DNA of 12,056 bases from positions 1-12,056 of the forward strand of contig JAJAZM010000061.1 in the NCBI GenBank assembly GCA_026785645.1, in the 5' to 3' direction. The notes under the pieces were generated by a model. It did no database searches. It was not told the origin of the DNA and was given only the letters and a program-made list of their open reading frames with translations. The stretch comes from Sphingomonas bacterium (GTDB taxonomy: Bacteria > Pseudomonadota > Alphaproteobacteria > Sphingomonadales > Sphingomonadaceae). How positions within the stretch are numbered: the stretch's first letter is position 1; the number at the start of each line of letters is the position of its first letter. The position numbers were made by a program, and so were the translations under genes. Shown one piece after another: positions 5,862-11,535 of the stretch.

Positions 5862-5940
5862 GGTTGATTCGTTTCTATTCGAAACTATTTGCGTCTGTTG
5901 CGGCCCCGTCATGGCCGCGCCGATAGCAGAAAGCCGCTTC
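5862..5940. promoter_or_regulatory. Divergent promoter region with a short inverted repeat
   Basis: This 79-bp gap separates the transporter gene (-) from the ene-reductase gene (+). It holds GTTTC (5871-5875) and GAAAC (5881-5885) as a 5-bp inverted repeat around TATTC. That could be a regulator site between the two start regions. A weak plus-strand promoter can be drawn as TTGATT (5864-5869), 16 bp, TATTTG (5886-5891). Many ene-reductase genes are controlled by TetR- or MarR-type repressors, but no regulator gene lies in the window. Confidence 0.3.
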
Positions 5941-7032
5941 ATGCCCAGCCTGTTCGATCCGCTCGACCTCAGCCCCGCGCTCAAGCTTCCCAACCGCATC
6001 CTGATGGCCCCCCTAACCCGTGGCCGCGCCACCCGCGAGGGCGTTCCGACCGATTTGCAGCGCGACTATTATGCGCAGCGCAGCGGCGCCGGTCTGATCA
6101 TCAGCGAAGCGACCGGGATCAGCCGCGAGGGGCTCGGCTGGCCCTATGCGCCGGGCCTGTGGACCGACGAGCAGGTCGAGGGTTGGAAGCCGGTGGTCGC
6201 CGCAGTGCACGCCGCAGGCGGGCGGATGGTCGCGCAATTGTGGCACATGGGACGGCTGGTGCACGACAATGTCAGCGGGATGCGCAACATCTCGGCCTCG
6301 GCGACCAAGCCGCCCCATCCCGCGCATACCTTTGACGGAAAACTCGAACTGCCCGAGGCTAAGGCTGCGAGCCTGGACGATATCGAGCGGATCCTCGGCG
6401 ATTATGCGTCCGCCGCGCGCAACGCCATTGCCGCCGGCTTCGACGGGGTCCAGATCCATGGCGCCAATGGCTATCTGATCGACCAATTCCTGCGCGACGG
6501 GACCAATTTGCGGACCGATGACTATGGCGGATCGGTCGAGAACAGGTTGCGCTTCATGACCGAAGTGGTTGCCGCGGTCACCGCCGAAGTCGGGATCGAG
6601 CGCACTGGGATCCGCCTGTCCCCGGTCGGCGAATCGCAAGGGTGCGACGACCGCGACAATGCCGGCCTGTTCACCGCCGCAGCGGCGCGGCTGGAAGAGC
6701 TGAAAGTGCCGTGGATCGAGCTTCGCGAGCCCGGCCCGCAATCGACCTTCCGCGCCACCGATGAGCCGCCGGCCAGCCCGTCGATGCGCATGGTCTATTC
6801 GGGCAAATTGGTGCTCAACAGCGATTATGACGCCAGCAACGCGCAATCGACGCTCGATGCCGGGGTGGCCGACGCGATCAGTTTCGGGAGGACCTATATC
6901 GCCAATCCCGATCTGCCCGAGCGACTGCGAACTGGCGCGGCGCTCAACGATTGGAACGCCAAGACATTCTACACGCAAGGAGCGGAGGGCTACACCGATT
7001 ATCGAAGGATGACGGAACAGGCGGTGGCCTGA
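5941..7032 (+). CDS. Old Yellow Enzyme-type alkene reductase (FMN-dependent, NemA-like)
   Basis: This 363-residue cytoplasmic flavoprotein should reduce activated C=C bonds (enones, maleimides) or nitro compounds with NAD(P)H, holding FMN in a TIM barrel. Family motifs occur in order: LFDPLDLSPALKLPNRILMAPLTR with the FMN-tuning Thr26; QLWHMGR (99-105); and HGANGYLIDQFLRD with the substrate-binding pair His173/Asn176 and Tyr178 as proton donor. Then come LRTDDYGGSVENR, GIRLSPVG, the phosphate-binding SFGRTYIANPDLPERL, and the closing GAEGYTDYRRM. Length matches classical OYEs. I prefer ATG 5941 because MPSLFDPL aligns with family starts; ATG 5911 would add ten residues and has no better ribosome binding site. 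Only a weak AGAAAG precedes 5941. The SOUL gene follows 38 bp later on the same strand, so they may be co-transcribed. The physiological substrate is unknown. Confidence 0.95.
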   Translation: MPSLFDPLDLSPALKLPNRILMAPLTRGRATREGVPTDLQRDYYAQRSGAGLIISEATGISREGLGWPYAPGLWTDEQVEGWKPVVAAVHAAGGRMVAQLWHMGRLVHDNVSGMRNISASATKPPHPAHTFDGKLELPEAKAASLDDIERILGDYASAARNAIAAGFDGVQIHGANGYLIDQFLRDGTNLRTDDYGGSVENRLRFMTEVVAAVTAEVGIERTGIRLSPVGESQGCDDRDNAGLFTAAAARLEELKVPWIELREPGPQSTFRATDEPPASPSMRMVYSGKLVLNSDYDASNAQSTLDAGVADAISFGRTYIANPDLPERLRTGAALNDWNAKTFYTQGAEGYTDYRRMTEQAVA

Positions 7033-7038
7033 CCGAGT

Positions 7039-7068
7039 TTCGACTCCAAAGCTTGATAGGGAGTCGAA
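7039..7068 (+). promoter_or_regulatory. Hairpin covering the ribosome binding site of the SOUL gene
   Basis: TTCGACTCC (7039-7047) pairs perfectly with GGAGTCGAA (7060-7068) around a 12-nt loop. The right arm contains most of the AGGGAG ribosome binding site (7058-7063) and reaches the first A of the ATG at 7068. In RNA this stem would block initiation until opened by translation of the upstream ene-reductase gene, by heat or by a factor. It could also be a DNA operator. Confidence 0.5.
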
Positions 7069-7070
7069 TG

Positions 7071-7709
7071 ATGGAAAAGACCGTACAACGCGGGTTGGTG
7101 GCGGGCGCGGCGCTGGCCGGGGCGGCGCTGGTTGGCGGGGCGTTTTACGTCCTTCAGGAGCGCAAGACCGAGGAGCCCGATTTCCGCGCGCTCAAGACCG
7201 ATGGCGATTTCCAGATCCGCGACTATGGCGCGATCACCGTCGCCGAGACGGTGGTTCAAGGCCCGCGCAAGGCGGCGCTGGGCCAGGGCTTCGAGATCAT
7301 CGCCGATTATATCTTCGCCAAGTCGCGGCCCGGCGAGAAGATCGCGATGACGGTGCCGGTGATGCAGGATTCGGGCGACCCGATGGCGAGCGACCCGCCG
7401 TTGTTCGACGATCAGCTGGAAGGCGCGTGGCGCACCCGGTTCGTCATGCCCGCGGGGCGAAACGCGGGCGACCTGCCCGAGCCACCGGCGTCGATCGAGC
7501 TGGTCGACATGCCGCCGCGCAAGGTCGCGGTGGTCAGCTTTGCCGGGCGCGCCGACGACCAGATGCTGGCCGACGCCGAAGACCGGTTGCGCGGCTGGCT
7601 GGCGCGAACCGGCGAAAAGAGCGATGCCGAGCCCGAATATGCTTTCTATAATTCGCCGGTGATCCCCGCGCCATTGCGGCGCAACGAGGTGTGGCTGGCG
7701 CTGGGGTGA
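7071..7709 (+). CDS. SOUL/HBP-family haem-binding protein, membrane-anchored
   Basis: The 212-residue product starts MEKTVQRG followed by one hydrophobic helix (about residues 9-30, Ala/Gly/Leu/Val-rich). This predicts a signal anchor with the folded domain in the periplasm, or a cleaved export signal. The SOUL domain follows: DFQIRDYGAITVAETVV, then GQGFEIIADYIFAKSRPGEKIAMTVPVMQ, the diagnostic 'ekIaMTvPV' motif. Next are RTRFVMPAGR and LPEPPASIELVDMPPRKVAVVSFAGRADD, a helix-rich segment, and the end PEYAFYNSPVIPAPLRRNEVWLAL. Family members bind haem or tetrapyrroles weakly; the bacterial role is not settled. Two adjacent ATGs exist (7068 and 7071); the second is 7 nt from AGGGAG, so I prefer it. 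The gene may share a transcript with the ene-reductase, and its ribosome binding site is inside a hairpin. Confidence 0.9.
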   Translation: MEKTVQRGLVAGAALAGAALVGGAFYVLQERKTEEPDFRALKTDGDFQIRDYGAITVAETVVQGPRKAALGQGFEIIADYIFAKSRPGEKIAMTVPVMQDSGDPMASDPPLFDDQLEGAWRTRFVMPAGRNAGDLPEPPASIELVDMPPRKVAVVSFAGRADDQMLADAEDRLRGWLARTGEKSDAEPEYAFYNSPVIPAPLRRNEVWLALG

Positions 7710-7717
7710 AGACGAAC

Positions 7718-7795
7718 CGTCACTGCGAGCGAAGCGAAGCAATCCAGTCTCTGTTTTAGCTGGATTGGCGCGTAGCTACGCTCCTGGCAATGACG
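7718..7795. repeat. REP-like palindrome between convergent genes, overlapping the ribH 3' end
   Basis: The left arm (7718-7747) runs from CGTCACTGCGAGCGAAGCG to CAATCCAG. The right arm (7760-7795) is its imperfect reverse complement, from CTGGATTGG to GGCAATGACG. A 12-nt T-rich loop separates them. Elements with CGTCATTGCGAGCG...CAATCCAG ends are, as I recall, common repeats in alphaproteobacterial intergenic DNA. It lies between the SOUL gene (ends 7709) and ribH (ends 7776), and its right arm enters the last ribH codons. It may terminate or stabilise both transcripts. Confidence 0.7.
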
Positions 7796-8201
7796 ATTGC
7801 AGGCTCAGCAGCGCCAGCGCGGCCTTGGCTGCATCGCCGCCCTTGTCGGCTTGCGCGGGGTCGGCGCGGACGATGGCCTGGGCTTCATTCTCGACCGTCA
7901 GGATGCCGTTGCCGACCGCAATCCCGTCCATCGTCAGCGCCATCAGCCCGCGCGCGCTTTCCCCGGCGACGATTTCGAAATGATAGGTTTCGCCGCGGAT
8001 GACCACGCCGAGCGCGACGAAGGCGTCATAGCGACCGCTCTCCGCTGCCAGCGAGATCGCGCCGGGAAGCTCGAGCGCGCCGGGAACGGTGATGGTGTCG
8101 TGGACGTGGCCCGCTGCCTCGATCGCGGCGCGGGCACCGGCGAGGAGCAGGTCGTTGAGGTGGGCATAGAAGCGCGCTTCGACGATCAGTATCTTGGCCA
8201 T
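7776..8201 (-). CDS. ribH: 6,7-dimethyl-8-ribityllumazine synthase
   Basis: RibH (141 aa) condenses 5-amino-6-ribitylaminouracil with 3,4-dihydroxy-2-butanone 4-phosphate to give lumazine, the penultimate step to riboflavin. It normally assembles into a pentamer or icosahedral shell. Motifs are the start MAKILIVEARFYAHLNDLLL, VPGALELPGAISLA (substrate loop), and GVVIRGETYHFEIV with the catalytic His74. The C-terminal part has NGILTVENEAQAIVRA with Arg112, and the DKGGDAAKAAL phosphate-contacting segment. Length is typical, but the last residues SSLPGA and the stop codon lie inside the REP-like repeat, so the tail is repeat-derived. ATG 8201 follows the ribB stop by one base (TGACATG), with GGAAG about 9-10 nt upstream, consistent with coupled translation at the end of the rib cluster. 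Confidence 0.97.
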   Translation of the reverse strand: MAKILIVEARFYAHLNDLLLAGARAAIEAAGHVHDTITVPGALELPGAISLAAESGRYDAFVALGVVIRGETYHFEIVAGESARGLMALTMDGIAVGNGILTVENEAQAIVRADPAQADKGGDAAKAALALLSLQSSLPGA

Positions 8202-8202
8202 G

Positions 8203-9489
8203 TCACTGAGCTTCCGAGGTGATGGCGCGTTCCTCGACGATGGCGAGGCCGTAGGCGGAGAGGCCGACCGGGGCGTGGCGGGTATTGGTCAGCAGGATCA
8301 TGTCATGGACGCCGAGCGCGGCGAGGATCTGCGCGCCGACGCCATAGCCGCGAAGTTCCGGCTCCGATTTGGTCGGCTTGCCCGAGCGAAAATCGGTGGC
8401 GCGCGACAGCGACCCTGGGGCGGCCGCATGAAGCGCGACGATCACCCCTGCACCTTCGGCCTCGATCATGGCCATTGCGCCGTCGAGCAGACCCGCGCGC
8501 GGCGATGCCTCACCCAGAAGGTCGGCGAACAGGTCGATCGAATGCATTCGAACGAGCGTCGGGCTGTCGGGGCGAATGACGCCATGAACCAATGCCAATT
8601 CCTCGTCACCGCTCGCCGAATCGCGGTACACCAAAGCCTGCCAGCTTGCGCCCGAGCTGCTGGTGAAGGCGCTGTCGGCGACCTGGGCGACCATATGGTC
8701 GCGGCGCAGGCGATAGGCGATGAGGTCGCGGATGGTGCCGATCTTGAGCCCGTGGGTGCGCGCGAAATCGATCAACTGGTCGAGCCGCGCCATGGTGCCG
8801 TCGTCGCCCATGATCTCGCAGATCACCCCCGACGGATTGAGCCCGGCGAGCCGGGCGACGTCGACCGCAGCCTCGGTATGACCGGCGCGGACCAGCACCC
8901 CGCCGGGCCGAGCGACGAGCGGGAAGACGTGGCCGGGGGAGACCAGGGCGTCGGCCCCGTTATTGGCGTCGATCGCCACTGCAACGGTGCGCGCACGGTC
9001 GGCGGCGGAAATTCCGGTGGTGACCCCGACCCGCGCCTCGATCGAGACAGTGAAGGCGGTCGCCAGCTGGGTGCCATTGACCGCCGCCATCGGGGCGAGC
9101 CCCAGCTGGTCGGTGCGATCCTTGGTCAACGCAAGACAGATCAGCCCGCGGCCATGGCGCGCCATGAAGTTGATCGCGTCGGGAGTCGCCATTTGCGCGG
9201 GGATGACGAGATCGCCCTCATTCTCGCGGTCGTCATCGTCGACCAGAATGAACATCCGGCCGTTGCGCGCCTCATTGATGATCACCTCTGGCCCGACGAG
9301 CACCTCGACATTGCCGGCGAGCAGCAATTTCTCGAGCTTGCCCAAGGTGTCGGCGGTCGGGTTCCACTCGGGCGAGCCGAGCTTGCGCAGGGAGTTGGGG
9401 TGAAGTCCTGCGGCGCGGGCGAGCCCCGCGCGGCTGACTTCACCAGTGGCGATGACGGCGTTGAGCCGTTCCATGAGGTCTGAGGACAT
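8203..9489 (-). CDS. ribB: HTH-fused RibBX: 3,4-dihydroxy-2-butanone-4-phosphate synthase with degenerate GTP cyclohydrolase II domain
   Basis: The 428-residue protein has three parts. Residues 1 to about 60 look like an XRE/Cro-type helix-turn-helix: SRAGLARAAGLHPNSLRKL (19-37) as the two-helix core, then EWNPTADTLGKLEKLL. Residues about 64-262 are a complete DHBP synthase, which makes 3,4-dihydroxy-2-butanone 4-phosphate from ribulose 5-phosphate. Its motifs are VDDDDRENEGDLV (83-95), RHGRGLICLAL, TTGISAADRA, HVFPLVARPGGVLVRAGHTEAAVD and GVICEIM. Residues about 285-428 resemble GTP cyclohydrolase II but have lost its zinc cysteines (HSIDLFAD and GEASPRAG replace HSECxxGD and GSLRCDCG) and the RxEGRGIG motif. 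The layout therefore matches RibBX proteins. I prefer ATG 9489, which keeps the HTH intact; GTG 9504 lies in a palindrome, and ATG 9474 would trim five residues. No ribosome binding site is visible. It lies between ribE and ribH. Confidence 0.93.
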   Translation of the reverse strand: MSSDLMERLNAVIATGEVSRAGLARAAGLHPNSLRKLGSPEWNPTADTLGKLEKLLLAGNVEVLVGPEVIINEARNGRMFILVDDDDRENEGDLVIPAQMATPDAINFMARHGRGLICLALTKDRTDQLGLAPMAAVNGTQLATAFTVSIEARVGVTTGISAADRARTVAVAIDANNGADALVSPGHVFPLVARPGGVLVRAGHTEAAVDVARLAGLNPSGVICEIMGDDGTMARLDQLIDFARTHGLKIGTIRDLIAYRLRRDHMVAQVADSAFTSSSGASWQALVYRDSASGDEELALVHGVIRPDSPTLVRMHSIDLFADLLGEASPRAGLLDGAMAMIEAEGAGVIVALHAAAPGSLSRATDFRSGKPTKSEPELRGYGVGAQILAALGVHDMILLTNTRHAPVGLSAYGLAIVEERAITSEAQ

Positions 9490-9500
9490 GCACCGCAATA

Positions 9501-9539
9501 TCACATCGAAATGTGAGAATTAAAGGGGCACCATCACAT
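9501..9539 (-). promoter_or_regulatory. Candidate operator upstream of the HTH-ribB gene
   Basis: TCACATCGAAATGTGA (9501-9516) is a 6-bp perfect inverted repeat with a 4-nt centre. A third half-site TCACAT lies at 9534-9539. Both are in the 51-bp gap between the ribE stop and the ribB start. TTTAAT on the minus strand lies between the half-sites and could be a -10 element. Because the downstream protein carries its own helix-turn-helix, self-binding is the simplest hypothesis. It is unproven. Confidence 0.45.
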
Positions 9540-9540
9540 T

Positions 9541-10152
9541 TTATGCGGATGCGCGCGATTCCTCTAGGCGCTTTAAATAGCGCGCGAGAACGTCAATCTC
9601 GATATTGACCGATTGTCCGGCTGCCAACGATCCTAATGTAGTGTGCTCGGCGCTGTGGGGAATGAGGTTGATCGCGAAACTGGTGGTGCCGTCGTCGGCG
9701 TCCTTCACCTCATTAACGGTCAGGGACACACCATCGAGCGTGACCGAGCCTTTGGTAGCGATAAACCGGCCGACGTCGTGCGCCACGCTCACGTCGATCC
9801 GGGTCGATGCGCCCTCGGGGCAGGTGCTGGCCACCGTGCCGGTGCCGTCGACATGGCCGGTGACGAGGTGGCCGCCGAGCTCGTCCCCCATCCGAAGCGC
9901 GCGTTCGAGGTTGAGACGTGCGCCCTCGTGCCAGTGCGCAGCGGCGGTGCACGCGACAGATTCGTGGCTGACATCGACCGCGAACCAGTCGGCCCCCTTG
10001 TCGACCACGGTCAGGCACACGCCCGAGCAGGCGATCGACGCGCCGAGATCGACTGTCGCCAGGTCATAAGCGGTGCCGATCGTCAGGCGCAGGTCGCCGC
10101 GCTGCTCGGCGGAGCGGACGGTGCCGATGTCGGTGATGATTCCGGTGAACAT
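9541..10152 (-). CDS. ribE: Riboflavin synthase, alpha subunit
   Basis: The enzyme (203 aa) dismutates two molecules of 6,7-dimethyl-8-ribityllumazine to riboflavin and the ribitylaminouracil precursor, acting as a cytosolic trimer. It shows the expected two lumazine-binding repeats. The first opens with the invariant MFTGIITDIGTV and has GASIACSGVCLTVV and FAVDVSHESV. The second opens with GGHLVTGHVDGTG and has FIATKGSVTLDGVSLTVNEV and FAINLIPHSAEHTTLG. It ends with INIEIDVLARYLKRLE-like VNIEIDVLARYLKRLEE. The length of about 200 residues is standard. ATG 10152 is fixed by the invariant MFTGI. Only 9 bp separate it from the ribD stop and no good ribosome binding site is visible, so coupled translation is likely. 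The gap to ribB downstream is larger (51 bp) and contains a palindrome. Confidence 0.97.
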   Translation of the reverse strand: MFTGIITDIGTVRSAEQRGDLRLTIGTAYDLATVDLGASIACSGVCLTVVDKGADWFAVDVSHESVACTAAAHWHEGARLNLERALRMGDELGGHLVTGHVDGTGTVASTCPEGASTRIDVSVAHDVGRFIATKGSVTLDGVSLTVNEVKDADDGTTSFAINLIPHSAEHTTLGSLAAGQSVNIEIDVLARYLKRLEESRASA

Positions 10153-10161
10153 CAGCCGGAC

Positions 10162-11148
10162 TTACGCGCCCCGCACCCGCTCGTAAACTTCGAGACGGTC
10201 GATGCCAAGGCTTCGGCCATCCTCGCTTCGCCAGCGGTGGTGCGCGTCGGCGATTGCGTCGAGCCCGATATAGCCGAAGCTGGACTTGCCCTCGCCGATC
10301 AGGATCGGGGCGCGGTAAATCAGGATGCGGTCGACCAGGTCGGCGGCGAGAAAGGCGGTAGCGGTCGCCGATCCGCCCTCGACCAGAAGGTCGTTGACGT
10401 CATGAAGTCGGTGGACATCCATCGGGAAAGACAGGGTTTCCCAGCCGTCGACCGCTTCGCCCCGGGTCAGGAGCGCGCGGCGCGGGCTGCGCTCCTCAAG
10501 GCCGGGCAAGCGGACGTCGAGCCCCGGCCGGTCGGCGCGATAGGTGCCCCGCCCGACGAGGATCATGTCGCTATGGGCGCGCTCGAGGTGGACGTGGGCA
10601 CGGGCATCCTCGCCGGTGATCCATTTCGATTCGCCCGATGGAAGCGCGATCTTGCCGTCGATCGACAGCGCCAGCTTGAGCGTGATTCGCGGGCGGCCGA
10701 GCGTCAGGCGGGTGAGATAGCCGGCCATCGAGCGGCGCGCGGCATCTGCGCCTTCGCCGATCGCGACGTCGACCCCGGCCGAACGGAGCATTGCCGCCCC
10801 TTGCCCCGCGGTGCGCGGATCGGGATCCTCGATGGCGATGACGACCCGCGCGATCCCGGCCCCGGCGATCAGCGCCGCACAGGTCGGGCCGCGAATGCTG
10901 CGGTGGGCGCAGGGTTCGAGGCTGGTGTAGAGCGTTGCGCCGCGCGCGATGTCGCCGGCGTCGGCGAGCGCGACCGCTTCGGCATGGGGGCGGCCGCCGG
11001 GCCGGGTCTCGCCGCGCCCGACGATCGAATCGCCCGCAACGACGACGCAGCCGACATTGGGGTTGGGGGCAGTGGTGCCGCGCGCCGCCGCGCCGAGCGC
11101 GATGGCGGCGGCCATATAGCCCTCGTCATTCGCGGCGGCGTCACTCAA
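10162..11148 (-). CDS. ribD: Bifunctional pyrimidine deaminase/reductase of riboflavin synthesis
   Basis: RibD performs the second and third steps of the pathway, deaminating and then reducing the pyrimidine product of GTP cyclohydrolase II. The N-terminal deaminase has NPNVGCVVV, the zinc ligand motif PHAEAVAL (His55, Glu57), and EPCAHRSIRGPTC (Cys80, Cys90; one residue longer between the cysteines than E. coli RibD). The C-terminal reductase domain starts at RPRITLKLALSIDGKIAL, with SGESKWITG, HLERAHSDMILVGRGTYRADRP and LLVEGGSATATAFL. At about 328 residues it is shorter than the E. coli enzyme (367), mainly in the reductase half. The start is uncertain. TTG 11148 gives MSDAAANDEGYMAAA, which keeps the conserved acidic DExYM segment and overlaps the upstream stop by 8 bp. 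ATG 11115 has a better GAGG site but removes that segment. Confidence 0.94.
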   Translation of the reverse strand: MSDAAANDEGYMAAAIALGAAARGTTAPNPNVGCVVVAGDSIVGRGETRPGGRPHAEAVALADAGDIARGATLYTSLEPCAHRSIRGPTCAALIAGAGIARVVIAIEDPDPRTAGQGAAMLRSAGVDVAIGEGADAARRSMAGYLTRLTLGRPRITLKLALSIDGKIALPSGESKWITGEDARAHVHLERAHSDMILVGRGTYRADRPGLDVRLPGLEERSPRRALLTRGEAVDGWETLSFPMDVHRLHDVNDLLVEGGSATATAFLAADLVDRILIYRAPILIGEGKSSFGYIGLDAIADAHHRWRSEDGRSLGIDRLEVYERVRGA

Positions 11149-11467
11149 TGCCGAACTGCTTCTCCAGTTTCTGGAACTGGCGCTGGCGCTCCTTGGCGGT
11201 CGCGACACGCTTGGCCTCATCCTTTTCCTGGTCGGCGATGATGTCCGCATCGGTCCGTCCCGGCTTGTAATCCTGGACGTAGGTGACCTGCTGCGGGGGG
11301 GCGGTGTTGATGTGCGAATCGACGAAGAACACGATCAGGATGATGATCGTCACCAACACCGCCAGCGTCAGCCCGAGCAGGCGATCGCGATTGTCGCCAT
11401 TGCGAAACACCGCGGCGAAATCCCGCAGCGCGGCGCGCGGGCTGGAGGTCGGGGGCAGGATGGCCAT
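11141..11467 (-). CDS. Small single-span membrane protein of unknown function (108 aa)
   Basis: ATG 11467 is the only plausible start; the frame is open upstream but there it crosses the 3' end of the TonB-like gene. The layout is a short cytoplasmic head (MAILPPTSSPRAALRDFAAVFRNGDNRDR), then one strong transmembrane helix (about residues 32-52, Leu/Val/Ile/Phe-rich). A periplasmic tail follows, with a short linker (NTAPPQQVTYVQDYKPGRTDADI) and a charged helix, probably coiled coil (DQEKDEAKRVATAKERQRQFQKLEKQFGIE). I do not recognise the family. Its end overlaps the preferred ribD start by 8 bp, which places it in the rib transcription unit. The TonB-like gene lies 68 bp upstream. A role with TonB or in riboflavin synthesis cannot be inferred from sequence. 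A strong hairpin sits 11 bp before the start. Confidence 0.7.
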   Translation of the reverse strand: MAILPPTSSPRAALRDFAAVFRNGDNRDRLLGLTLAVLVTIIILIVFFVDSHINTAPPQQVTYVQDYKPGRTDADIIADQEKDEAKRVATAKERQRQFQKLEKQFGIE

Positions 11468-11478
11468 CGCGCCAAGAT

Positions 11479-11512
11479 AGGGCGGGGCGGCGATGATCGC
11501 CAGCCCCGCCCT
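11479..11512. repeat. Strong hairpin between the TonB-like gene and the small membrane-protein gene
   Basis: AGGGCGGGGC (11479-11488) pairs perfectly with GCCCCGCCCT (11503-11512). Inside it GGCGAT pairs with ATCGCC around a single G, with one bulged base at 11502. No T-run follows in the minus direction. It sits 23 bp after the TonB-like stop (11536) and 11 bp before the ATG at 11467. It could therefore be an mRNA-stabilising or attenuating structure, or could restrict ribosome access. Confidence 0.55.
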
Positions 11513-11535
11513 GGGGGTATTGTCAGGCTCCGACG

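Noticed and set aside
5587..5940. N-terminal extension of the ene-reductase to 481 residues
   Set aside because: The extension overlaps the divergent transporter gene, and its sequence has no relation to OYE proteins; the family start is MPSLFDPL at 5941.
8194..9483. 429-codon plus-strand frame opposite ribB
   Set aside because: Antisense shadow of a gene with strong GC third-position bias; product is Asp/Arg/Gly-rich and has no recognisable motif.
9643..11241. 532-codon plus-strand frame opposite ribE and ribD
   Set aside because: Same shadow effect; ribE and ribD on the minus strand have complete family motifs.
11149..11250. Longer ribD start at 11250
   Set aside because: The added residues (Arg/Ser-rich) overlap the small membrane-protein gene in another frame and do not resemble RibD N-termini.
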